In this document: one piece after another, positions 11,371 to 22,761 of the stretch
How positions within the stretch are numbered: the stretch's first letter is position 1
Layout of the letters: every line of letters begins with the position of its first letter
Assembly (NCBI RefSeq): GCF_029168945.1
Contig: NC_083604.1
Location: 45,937,686 to 46,001,685, forward strand
Reading direction: 5' to 3'
Length of the DNA: 64,000 nucleotides
Source of the DNA: Cannabis sativa
Taxonomy: Eukaryota > Streptophyta > Magnoliopsida > Rosales > Cannabaceae
Program-made: the position numbers and the translations under genes
Notes under the pieces: model-generated
Seen by the model: the letters and a program-made list of their open reading frames with translations, nothing else
Databases searched by the model: none
Told to the model about the DNA's origin: nothing

Positions 11371-12251
11371 ATGAGTATTTCCCCCCAAAACCCAGAATTT
11401 AGTATCAACCTCACTGAAGAGGAAGCACTTGTCCATGAATTTGATCATATCTCTATGCATTATGACTCATCCCTCCAATCCTTTTGTCTTGTTGCCATAA
11501 TTCTTACCTCTAAAACTATCAAATCTGATTGGGTGGCCAATGCTGTGAGGGATGCTTGGATAGTTTGCTATCCATTCTCTTTCTCGAACTACCATTCTGG
11601 TATGTTCATGGTGCATTTTGGCTATGAAGGAGATAGGAGAAGGGTAATGGAAGGAAAACCTTGGCATTTTGATCGTAACTTGATCCTCGTTGCTATTCCT
11701 GGTGAGGTAGATACTATCTCTTCTTTTCAAGTTAAGTATGTTCCTCTTTGGGTTCAGATTCATCTCATTCTGTTTGGTAAAAGATCTACTACCCTTGCCC
11801 AATTTCTGTCTGAACAAATTGGTGATCTTATTGAAGTTCACATTCCTTCCCTTTATGATACTATAACTCCTTTCATGCATATAAGAGTCCTTGTTGATGT
11901 TACCAAGCCTCTTCGCAGGGGTATGAACATTAAGTTTAGATCTCTCTCATGCACTAAATGGTTTAAATTTATGTATGAGGGGATTCAAAATTATTGTTAC
12001 TACTGCGGAATGCTTGACCATACTTTTAACAAGTGTGAAAAACTCTTAAAGTTCAGTGATGATTCTCTTGTGCCACCTGCTTTGAGTTACAAAGATGTTC
12101 TAGATGCTCCTACTAAGTCAATCTACAGGAAAAGCATCTTTGACCTTTCCAACTCAACTCCTTTTGAAGAGTCGTCATTAAGGGGATGCTCCTTTAATCA
12201 AAGCCTTCAAGATGCCATTAACCAATTTTTGGTTCCAAATATGGCCAATAC
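11371..12251 (+). pseudogene. LINE 1 ORF1, first part (DUF4283 and CCHC knuckle)
   Basis: This is the N-terminal part of the LINE RNA-binding protein. The frame is open upstream to 11212, but the ATG at 11371 (MSISPQ) begins the conserved part and is the preferred start. A DUF4283-like region covers about residues 15-180 (with WHFDRNLIL), followed by an RxGMNIKF stretch and a zinc knuckle CYYCGMLDHTFNKC (C-x2-C-x4-H-x4-C). The open frame runs nine codons into the LTR of copy B, which inserted after codon AAT-AC at 12251. The protein continues at 22369. ORF1 of plant L1 elements binds RNA and forms the ribonucleoprotein. The family is assigned from the knuckle and the position ahead of ORF2. 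Confidence 0.85.
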
Positions 12252-14156
12252 TGTTGGAATTATTTTACCAAGATCTTAGATCTACTCACAAGTATGTTTA
12301 TTAACACCCTAAATATGAACTTTCTAAAACGATGAAATAAACACATATAAAGTTAAGGAAACCTTACATTGGGTGCAGCGAAATAATATGACTCCTTCCG
12401 TTCAGATATCTAGCCCTTGATTCCTTTCTGTAGCAGAGCATTATCAATATCTGAACCTGGATCTCTTTCTCTGAATCTTTGATGCTGAAACTCCTTCTTG
12501 CTGAAAGTCTTTCTTCACGATCTTCCTCACTATGATTGAGGTATCACTAGCTATGTGTGGGCACTACTCATACACTAAGGATTTCGAAATTCAAGAGGAA
12601 GAGAGAGAGAGTGGGTTCGGCCAAAGATAGGGAGAGAGAAGGCTCAGGTTTTTCTGATTCAAAAAGTGTTAGAAAAAAGTGTAGAAATTTAGTGTAAATT
12701 TCCTGAAGCCTTCACTATCTATTTATAGCATTCCACTAGGGTTAGGTTTGAATTATTTGGCATTAAAATAATGAAAAAATCAGTTTAAATTTCCTACAAA
12801 AGTGGTTGGCCCTATACAAGTGGATTCGGGCTTCACTTTTTGCAATTTTGCAGTTTTATCTTTTCTGCATCTGATTTTCTCAAAAACGCCAATTTTCTAA
12901 TTCAACCATTTAAATGTCAATTCTAACTATTTAATAACTATAAATAATTATTAAATAATATTGTCATTTATCATATTTATTAATTGAACCATACAAAGTA
13001 TCATAATTAACAAATATGCCCCTAAAACTCTTTCTTTACAATTTCGCCCTTACTTAGTGAAAAAATTCACAAATAGACATAGTCTAATTTGAGAATTATA
13101 ATTGATTAATCAAAACCAATTACATGAGTCTTACAAGCAATATTATCTCAACTAGTGGGGGGGACCATGGGTCTATATAACCGAGCTTCCAATAAGTAGA
13201 TCAAGAATTTATTACTAAAATTCACTAACTTATTAATTCTTCGTTGAATCCACGCATAGAACTTAGAATTGCACTCTCAGTATATAGAATGCTCTATATG
13301 TTCCACCATATAGACACATCATTAGTTATCCATTGTTATAATCCTAATGTGATCAATGATCCTCTATATGAATGATCTACACTGTAAAGGGATTAAATTA
13401 CCGTTACACCCTACTATGTATATTATCCTTAAAACACTTGACCCCGTATAAATGATATTTCAGCTTATGTGAAATGAGTACTCCACCATTTATGTTCGTT
13501 TGGTCAAGCTCGAAGGAGATCATCCTTTGCTTACTATTCGCCAGATAGAAGCTATAGATTCCATGTTTATGCTAGCGCTCCCACTTAATTGCACTACCGT
13601 GTTCCCAAAATGTACGTATCACCCTGACCTAAAAGTAGGCTTAACTAACAAATCAAAGAACACGAATGGCCTTTCAAGATTGAGCCTAATCATAACAGGA
13701 TTAAGAACATTTGATCTAGGATCAACTAGGTGATATTGACTTGAATAGATATTACGGTAAGTTTAATAAATCTAAGTCAAAGTTCAATATCAGTCCCTTC
13801 CGATGCATACTCCATGCATCCAACCTGAGCTTTACTTTAACCAATGCTCTGGAAAGAACATAGCACTTCTCCAAATGCAAGTAAACTCTGTTGTAGATTA
13901 TCATATCAGTAAAACCCTATGTCTGATAAATCTAGGAAACTTTATTCACATAGTCATGTTTACTTTCCAATGTGTTGACGACACAATAAACAGGATCAAG
14001 TATGTGAAAAGGGTTTCAGATGAATTCATACATTATGTATATAATCATGAAATAAATCATGTGAACCATGCAACAATAAATGTTATTTCTGATCTATATT
14101 AATAAGTAAATCTGATTATATTGAAATGAGTTTTATTTAGGGCATAAAACCCAACA
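12252..14156 (-). repeat. 3' LTR of copy B (1,905 bp)
   Basis: TGTTGGAATT...AACCCAACA, with the minus-strand TATA box at 12719-12728. It aligns end to end with the 5' LTR at 20461-22363, with occasional single-base differences (for example in the first 190 bases). It lies directly after AATAC of the LINE and directly before the polypurine tract. Confidence 0.92.
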
Positions 14157-14169
14157 AACTCCCACTTGC
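14157..14169 (-). other. Polypurine tract, copy B
   Basis: Minus-strand GCAAGTGGGAGTT abuts the 3' LTR and would prime plus-strand DNA synthesis. The identical tract is in copy D at 59721-59733. The solo LTR, as expected, lacks it. Confidence 0.75.
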
Positions 14170-16500
14170 ACTAATATAAAACAAAAAAGTGCGTTTCAAA
14201 TAATCTCAACACCTTGATATACAAATCAAGTGTAGTAGTAGTAAACTCCTCGTAATAGGATCTGAAAGGTTGAATTAACCACAACCTTTTCTCCACCATT
14301 ACTCTTCCTTAATCACAAAATCATTGATAATGTGAAATTCCTCTCTATATGTCTACTCTCTTGGGATACCGGATTCTCTATCTTTGGCAACTACTTTTGG
14401 TTAATCAGGAAATTAACACTAGTAGTTTAAGGCAATTTGGAATGGTGCCAAAGATGTATAGAACTTTCCTTAGACTGAATAAGTACCTTTCCTGCAACTT
14501 TAACATTCAGTCCCTTCCTGGTAGACCTAAAGACTTCAGATAGGTTTTTACACTTCTCCAAAATCACTATTCCACCCCCAGAGTAACCACCATCTTATCA
14601 GAAAGATTTTCTAGCACAAAGGCAAATTTTGAAATCTGATATGGTGTAGTCTAAGAGTTTTAAACACACCCTTATAGACTAACATATAGTTCCTCTTCTT
14701 AATCTTAAGATTTACTTGATTGTCTTCCAATGTTCTTCTCTTGGATTAATCTGATACCTACTCATAACTCCCACTCAACAGCAGGTGTCTGGTCTAAGGC
14801 ATACATTAGCATATCTGAGACCTCTCACTGTTGATATAAGAAATTCTTTCATGGCTTTATCTTTTCTGGAATAGTTAAGACTTCTCCTTAGATAAATAAA
14901 ATCTATACCTAAGAAGTTGTGAAGCTTCTATAGATTGCCATTAGAAAGAAAATGCTTCAGCATCTTACTAAAGTAAGTTGCTTGCATTAGAGTAAGTAAT
15001 TACCAGGTATACCACAAGCCATAGGTTTAGATAAACTCAAACCTATAATACTAGGAACAGGAAGTTTTGTTAAGTCCATTGAACAGACTTATATACGAAA
15101 TTTCCCTTAATGTCCTTGTAATAGAAAACTTTAGGTTATTCCATGTGACTAGATTAAACCATAGTTCTTTTGGCTTTCTTCTTAGTTTCTTATCTTGACA
15201 ATCCATTACTTGTTTAAACTCACAATGGATTTTAATCACTAGTGTCTCCCAAGTCATGAGAAGGTGAGTTCCTAGAAACTCTCCCACTACGACAAGGTAC
15301 CGTGAATTATGTCGAAGAAAACTAAATAGTATTGATCTCTTTGGTTGTGACAAGACAACAGAGGCAGTGGGATCATCATATGTTATATAAGATGATAGAA
15401 CACTTTTGGAATCAAGAAATAAATATCTCCTTTATTTGCTATTTGTTTTCAGACTTAGTCATTATCTTAGAAAAGTAGTATTTGTTTGAACAAACACTTT
15501 CTTATCTATTGACAATGGGATGGTCCACCCCTAATCACTTAGAATAGCTAACAAACCATGGTTAACAGTTCTAGCTTTTCTTAAGATTTTGATTAGGTCA
15601 TCCATGAATCTAGTAATGATTTACATTAAGTATACAACCATTACATCATTTTGAAATTGTATTACCATAGAAGGAATTAGGCAACGACTAGTAACTAATC
15701 ATCAACATGCAACTCAAAATTTCTGGAGAGGTAAGTTTGGATATAATTCAAAAATCAAATTAATGATCTTTGAACTGCATATCTACTAACTATTTCTCCA
15801 CCCCTATCAGTTCGCAAGATCTTTAACCACTTACCTTAACGGTTTTAACCATTGCTAGAAATTAATGAAATTTTTCAAACATTTCAAATTTCTTGCTAAA
15901 AGGTATAATCTAGAGTGATCGTTTTAAGAATACAACGAAAAACTCATATCCACCCCTGAATGTACATCCATCTGCGAATGAGATGAACTACTTTCAGTGG
16001 ATATAGGCATATTAACTCTTTGCAGAGATTGATCTTGTCAAATCCACTATGAACAAGATACAAATGCCATAGATTTAAAAAAATGTGGTAGTGTCTTTTG
16101 ATGACATAGGTTTATAAAAGAATTCTTAGAATAGTGCAAGTGGATCCTGGTCACAGAATACCTAACTCATATTCCATACAGTTTGAATCCATAAATAAAA
16201 GATGGATATTAAACACTTGAGAAAGTGTAACTGTATTGTATCTGGAATTAGAAATATAAGAAAATTTCTGTTTGGATTCTAAAATTAAAGTCAAAGACTT
16301 AAATTCAACCAAATATAATGAGTAATTCTTTCTTGGACCACCACTACTAATACAAACTCTAAGTCTGATTTGCCCATACAAGTAGGAGATTCTAAGATTG
16401 AGGATTTATATCAATTGGGAATAGAATTTCGGGATTATAATCATATGCGTCATATAAAATGACATGAAATGATTTATAGACCATTCATCCAATGATATGT
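14170..16500 (-). pseudogene. Decayed copia pol of copy B
   Basis: This is a relic of RNase H, reverse transcriptase, integrase and protease, in leftward order from 16500 to 14170. It is recognised by patches of DNA similarity to copy D. The best is 15765-15840, which matches 62008-62062 in the integrase region (TTTGAACTGCATATC, then CTATCAGTTCGCAAGATC). Another lies near 14565-14600, matching RNase H DNA around 60140. The relic is about 2.3 kb against about 3.2 kb in copy D, so deletions have accumulated. The same deletions appear in copy A. No product is possible. Confidence 0.7.
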
Positions 16501-16954
16501 TATTGAGCTAATTCGCAATGAATAAGCTAAGAGGAATTAGGATAATTTCGTTTAAAATAAGAATCCAACGATGCTTCGATTAGCGAAAGTCAAAGTAACT
16601 TATTTATACAATCTTCTTGTTTCATATCGTAAAAATACTAGTCTAAGGTGTCATCAATTGATGAACAGCTAGATGTCGCATATACAATATTTATCTTTCG
16701 AGATCTAACACTATTATGTATGTCTAATGATGAAAATCCACTAGGGATTTATCTCAAAAGATAAACAAGCCAAGTTAGACCAACAATGAAGATTCGAAAT
16801 TAAACTACAACTTAATAACAGAAAATAACATGGTTCAATATAAATTCATACACAATTCAGAAATTATAAACATATAGCAAGTAGGAATGACAAGTGAAAA
16901 TACTAAAACTTACAATCCTAAATAATTTCCAAGGTTTTCAACAAACTGATATCA

Positions 16955-17091
16955 GTGTCCCGTTTAGGCGAGAGTCAAAGCTACCATTCATTGAATAGAG
17001 TTGTCATCTCGTCTAAAATGTTAAACATTCTAGCAACCTTTTATTCGATCAAGATTGGAATTCAGTGTTGTCCCGTTTAGGCGAGAGTCAA
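16955..17091. repeat. Iterated GGCGAGAGTCAA motif block, copy B
   Basis: GTCCCGTTTAGGCGAGAGTCAA occurs at 16955-16978 and 17067-17091, 112 bases apart, the same spacing as in copy A. Weaker relatives follow near 17155 and 17245. Confidence 0.6.
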
Positions 17092-17329
17092 GGCAATTCT
17101 ATCTTATGAGCTTCCACCATTGTTTCATAATTTGCAAGTCAAGTATGGTCGCCACCATTAGGGTGATCCATACCATACAAAACACTTACAAACTACTTAT
17201 CATGCGAGGTTAAACGGTGCGAAATTGCTAATGAACGTTCCTCCATTAGGGAGGATTACTCACTAAAACAAACGCGGTGTAAAACCCACAATGGAGATTG
17301 AATGTCTTAATAATAAAGCTCATTATTTA

Positions 17330-20300
17330 AAGAGAGTTGTATTTTCTTTGATTCTCTTTATTTATTCTATTTATTTTAAATATATATTTATTTAATTAAA
17401 ATTTCTAATTTAGAATGAAAAATTCTAAATATAAATTTTAATTTAATATTTATAAATTTTACTTAGATGGTTATGAAAATAACATGAATTATTTCCATCT
17501 TAGTAATAATTTCCAATAAATATTTAGAAAAATATTCAATTTAAGTTGTTACAAAATTAATTTAAATTAATTTACAACTCAAATTTAATTTTCTATAAAT
17601 ATATATTGCATTTCGAAAAATTAAAGTATTTAAGAATACAATTTTCGAAAAATGCATATTAAAATAAAAAATAAATCCTGGAAAAATTATTCTAATTTAA
17701 TTTTGGTCCAAAATTAATTAATAAAATTAATTTGCAACAAAAAATATAATTTTCCTATTTAATTAAATATATATAAGAAAAATTTCAAATATTTAAGTAT
17801 GATGATGAAAATCAACTTAAATATTAATTTTCTATTTAATTAAATACACTAGAAAAAATACTTCAAGCAAAAATATCACCTATCTAGATTTTCCTTTGAC
17901 TAATTAATTCAATTTCTAATAATATACTTTAATTCAATTTATTTTAAATTAATCAATAAATGAAAAAATTATTGATTTAAGTTGATCCAAGAATTAATTA
18001 AAATAAATAATTAATTTACAACTTAATCTATTTTTCAAATAAAATTTGAAATTCCAGCATTTAAGAAATGCAATTTCGAAATTTATTTAATAAAATAAAG
18101 AAAAAATATATTTTGAAAATTATTTAAATTTAGTTGAAAAAATAAATTTCAACTAAAAATAATTTTCTATTTAATTAAATGTCATGAAAAAGAAATATTT
18201 AAGTATGATGATAAAAATCAACTTAGATATTTAATTTTCAAATTAATTAAATGTATTAAATTCAAGAAATAAATAATTAAGTGTAGAGAAGGCTTAATTA
18301 TTAATCTCTAGTTTAATACTAGGAAAAATATACTTAAAATAAATTGTACCAAAATTAATTAATAAATAATTAATTACACAATGTATAATATTTCCTATTT
18401 AATATTAGAAATAATAAGTAGTCTAGAAATAATTATCTAGAAAATATCTTATTTGACTAAGTATCTTTTCCACAAAATTTGAAAAAATATCAAATTTAAG
18501 TTGTATTAGAAAAAATCTAGAACTTAAATATTTTCAAATCTAAATTTAATTAAATATCAAAAATTAAGTTGTAACCACTTAATTTGAAAATATTCCATTT
18601 TAAGTTAATATTCGAAAATATATTAACCTAAAAAATATCTAAAATATTCCATTTTAAGTTAATATTCGAAAAGATATTAACTTAAAAAATATCTAAAGAA
18701 TCTTAATAACCAATGCCTAAAATTCCTCAACTTAATTTTGAAATTTTAAATCCAAAAGATATTCAGATTTAAGTTGGTTAGTTGTAGATAACTAAATATC
18801 AACTTAAATAGGAATATTTAATGAAAAATTTAAATTAAGCTCCAGAAAGAATCTAGATGGTTATAATTCTATATTTAATTAAATACAAGAAAATACATAT
18901 AGTTTAGCTTAGAATAAAGAATTCTTTAAACTATAATTTTCTTAAATTAATTTCAAAATAAATGAAATTAATTATGTTGCTAATCAATTTTATTAGGTTA
19001 AACTAGTGTAATTAACCTAGTACAGTTGTTCAAATCAGGCAAATGGGCCTTCACAATTGGGGTGGTTCATGTGAGAGGGTGCTGGGTTCAGTATGTCGTA
19101 CCCACTTCTATGACTCCCAACTCTCACACAAGGCCCAAAAGAGAGGAATTAAACCTTAATAAGAACAACTGTTATTAATTGAATAAGCCCAATAACTAAA
19201 TGGGCCTAAATAAATTCTACCAAGAACTATGATAATTTATTTTAGCAACAACAACCTATATGTATCTATAATCAAATTAAACACATAGGCTCACACAGGC
19301 ACACTTTGGATGGGTCCTATCATGTTGCTAGGTCATACACAGATGAAAGAAGATTGTAAATATACCTGTTACAAATTATTATCTTGACCAAGGGAGCCAT
19401 CAGATCATTAGATCTGGCAAACAGTAACCATGGCTATTTGCAATCAAGTAATAATAGGTTTTGAAAACTTACACATAAGCTAAAACACATACTCCTGCAA
19501 CAAGGTTAGTTGGATAGTTGGATGTAGGATTTATTTAATTTTAAATTAAATAATTAATTTCGAAAATAATTAAATAAATAAAAAAAATTTCGAAAATTTT
19601 AAAAATTTAAAAAATAAAAAAAAAATTGAAATTTAATTAAATATTTAAATTTAAAATTAAACCTACAATTTTGAAAAATTAGGTTTCAACCAACCTAAAT
19701 ATCATTTCAAAAAAAATTTGCTAACAACTTTTAAATTTTAAATGTTATTTTATAAATAAAAATTAAATAAAAAATTAGAAAAGATAAATGAATATCTTTT
19801 TCAAATTTTAAATGTAATTTAAATAAATAAAATAACAAAATTTAAAAAATTAGCAAAATATCTTATATCATTTAAAAATTACATGATTATAATTATCTTA
19901 TTTTAAATTTAAAATAAGATAAGATATAATCAAATTTTAAAATAAGATAGATACTAATTCTATTCAAATTCAAATTACACTAATATCTTGAATTAAATTT
20001 AAAAAATATTAAATTAATTCAAAATGATAATTAGAATTGAATTAGGAATAGTAATAGTATAAATACAGAACTACACAAAAAATCGGAAGTTAATTCCATG
20101 AAAAAGCATGAAAAATCGAAGAAAAACGAAAAAATTGTGAACTGTACGGACAGTTTTCGCGATCGCAGGAAAATTTCAATGTTTCCGATTTTTTCGAATC
20201 TTCAAAAAATCATAACTAATTCAAATAAAATCGAAATTGAGTTCTGTAAAAGGCTAACTTGCTTAATCTTTTCCATACTATCCAATAAAAATAATGCCAG

Positions 20301-20440
20301 AAACAGAATCGCAATTATTTTTCACAAAAAATTTACAAACATCAATCAATCATCAAATAACACTCAATACAACATGATACCATCCAAAAAACATACAAAC
20401 AATCGTTTTAAAGTCCAAATTTCTTGCAAGTAAATCAATT
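17330..20440. repeat. AT-rich hairpin tract of copy B
   Basis: This noncoding tract is equivalent to 2880-6450 of copy A, with the same recurring short hairpins. A 54-bp unit is tandemly duplicated here (18593-18646 and 18647-18700) but single in copy A near 4139. The Mutator-like MITE of copy A is absent. Its right end, 20098-20433, has a chance open frame of 111 codons in the sense opposite to the element, interrupted in copy A. Confidence 0.6.
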
Positions 20441-20441
20441 A

Positions 20442-20458
20442 CCATGGCTCTGAGGCCA
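20442..20458 (-). other. Primer binding site, copy B
   Basis: Minus-strand TGGCCTCAGAGCCATGG, identical to that of copy A, sits two bases from the inner end of the 5' LTR. It is a variant of the initiator tRNA-Met site. Confidence 0.75.
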
Positions 20459-20460
20459 GT

Positions 20461-22363
20461 TGTTGGAATTATTTTACCAGGATCTTAGATCTATTCACAA
20501 GTATGTTTATTAACACCCTAAATATGAACTTTCTAAAACGATGAAATAAATACATATAAAGTTAAGGAAACCTTACATTGGGTGCAGCAGAATAATATGA
20601 CTCCTTCCGTTCAGATATCTAGCCTTGATTCCTTTCTGTAGCAGAGCATTATCAATATCTGAACCTGGATCTCTTTCTATGAATCTTTGATGCTGAAACT
20701 CCTTCTTGCTGAAAGTCTTTCTTCACGATCTTCCTCACTATGATTGAGGTATCACTTGCTATGTGTGGGCACTACTCATACACTAAGGATTTCGAAATTC
20801 AAGAGGAAGAGAGAGAGAGTGGGTTCGGCCAAAGATAGGGAGAGAGAAGGCTCAGGTTTTTCTGATTCAAAAAGTGTCAGAAAAAAGTGTAGAAATTTAG
20901 TGTAAATTTCCTGAAGCCTTAACTATCTATTTATAGCATTCCACTAGGGTTAGGTTTGAATTTTTTGGCATTAAAATAATGAAAAAATCAGTTTAAATTT
21001 CCTACAAAAGTGGCTGGCCCTATACAAGTGGATTTGGGCCTCACTTTTTGCAATTTTGCAGTTTTATCTTTTCTGCATCTGATTTTCTCAAAAACGCCAA
21101 TTTTCTAATTCAACCATTTAAATGTCAATTCTAACTATTTAATAACTATAAATAATTATTAAATAATATTGTCATTTATCATATTTATTAATTGAACCAT
21201 ACAAAGTATCATAATTAACAAATATGCCCCTAAAACTCTTTCTTTACAATTTCGCCCTTACTTAGTGAAAAAATTCACAAATAGACATAGTCTAATTTGA
21301 GAATTATAATTGATTAATCAAAACCAATTACATGAGTCTTACAAGCAATATTATCTCAACTAGTGGGGGGACCATGGGTCTATATAACCGAGCTTCCAAT
21401 ATGTAGATCAAGAATTTATTACTAAAATTCACTAACTTATTAATTCTTCGTTGAATCCACGCATAGAACTTAGAATTGCACTCTCAGTATATAGAATGCT
21501 CTATATGTTCCACCATATAGACACATCATTAGTTATCCATTGTTATAATCCTAATGTGATCAATGATCCTCTATATGAATGATCTACACGTTAAAGAGAT
21601 TAAATTACCGTTACACCCTACTATGTATATTATCCTTAAAACACTTGACCCCGTATATATGATATTTCAGCTTATGTGAAATGAGTACTCCACCATTTAT
21701 GTTCGTTTGGTCAAGCTCGAAGGAGATCATCCTTTGCTTACTATTCGCCAGATAGAAGCTATAGATTCCATGTTTATGCTAGCGCTCCCATTCAATTGCA
21801 CTACCGTGTTCCCAAAATGTACGTATCACCCTGACCTAAAAGTAGGCTTAACTAACAAATCAAAGAACACGAATAGCCTTTCAAGATTGAGCCTAATCAT
21901 AACAGGATTAAGAACATTTGATCTAGGATCAACTAGGTGATATTGACTTGAATAGATATTACGGTAAGTTTAATAAATCTAAGTCAAAGTTCAATATCGG
22001 TCCCTTCCGATGCATACTCCATGCATCCAACCTGAGCTTTACTTTAACCAATGCTCTGGAAAGAACATAGCACTTCTCCAAATGCAAGTAAACTCTGTTG
22101 TAGATTATCATATCAGTAAAACCCTATGTCTGATAAATCTAGGAAACTTTATTCACATAGTCATGTTTACTTTCCAATGTGTTGACGACACAATAAACAG
22201 GATCAAGTATGTGAAAAGGGTTTCAGATGAATTCATACATTATGTATATAATCATGAAATAAATCATGTGAACCATGCAACAATAAATGTTATTTCTGAT
22301 CTATATTAATAAGTAAATCTGATTATATTGAAATGAGTTTTATTTAGGGCATAAAACCCAACA
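20461..22363 (-). repeat. 5' LTR of copy B (1,903 bp)
   Basis: TG...CA repeat with minus-strand TATA box at 20927-20936. It is followed directly by the duplicated target AATAC and then by the continuing LINE ORF1. Confidence 0.92.
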
Positions 22364-22368
22364 AATAC

Positions 22369-22761
22369 TTCTCTGTCAATGGATTCTCTTACTTCTGCAA
22401 CTCAGTCCAAACCTTCTGCTGCAGTGGTCTGTCTAAGTTCCACACCTCCTGCAATATTTAGTATTCCTAACCTCAATTGCTCTTTGCCAGCAGCCCCAAT
22501 CAGTATGGCTTTTGCTCTACTGCTAATAAAGGTAAAGTTGTCATGTCTTTTGAACTCCCTAGAGTTGTTCATTCTCCCACTAACATTTCTGGAGTGAAGA
22601 GGTCTTTCACCAAGCAAAATGTTCAGGTGGGAAACTCTGTCAGGGAGATGCTGAAAAGGGCTCGGGCTGAAGCTGAGGATGAAGATGTTGCTGTAGTTCC
22701 TTCCATTTCAACTCCTGGTGAACAGGCGAGTGTTGCGATGCAACCCCTCCCAGAAAAATGA
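22369..22761 (+). pseudogene. LINE 1 ORF1, C-terminal part
   Basis: Once copy B and one AATAC are disregarded, the reading frame of the first part (ending MANT) continues directly into 22369 (SLSMDSLTSATQ). A one-frame shift near 22490 moves the frame to the one that ends at 22761. This C-terminal region is low-complexity and acidic to basic (KRARAEAEDED), as usual for plant LINE ORF1 tails, with no further domain. Its TGA stop at 22759-22761 overlaps the ORF2 start ATG (22758-22760) as ATGA. The two parts give about 424 codons. Confidence 0.8.

Larger units (their letters stand above)
12252..22363 (-). mobile_element. Complete non-autonomous Angela-like copia element, copy B
   Basis: This is a 10,112-bp minus-strand element with LTRs at 12252-14156 (3' LTR) and 20461-22363 (5' LTR), flanked by an exact 5-bp duplication AATAC (12247-12251 and 22364-22368). 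Between the LTRs, in element order, are a tRNA-Met-like primer site (20442-20458), an AT-rich tract, a motif block, a decayed pol and a polypurine tract (14157-14169). No frame longer than about 110 codons is open. It sits antisense inside LINE 1 ORF1. The LTRs differ by only scattered substitutions, so insertion was fairly recent although the interior was already decayed. Confidence 0.93.

Noticed and set aside
11467..11880. 137-codon minus-strand frame.
   Set aside because: It is the antisense shadow of LINE 1 ORF1, whose DUF4283 and zinc knuckle are on the plus strand.
20098..20433. 111-codon Lys/Asn-rich plus-strand frame.
   Set aside because: It lies in AT-rich noncoding leader of copy B, is not open in copy A at the matching place (6010-6440), and shows no domain.
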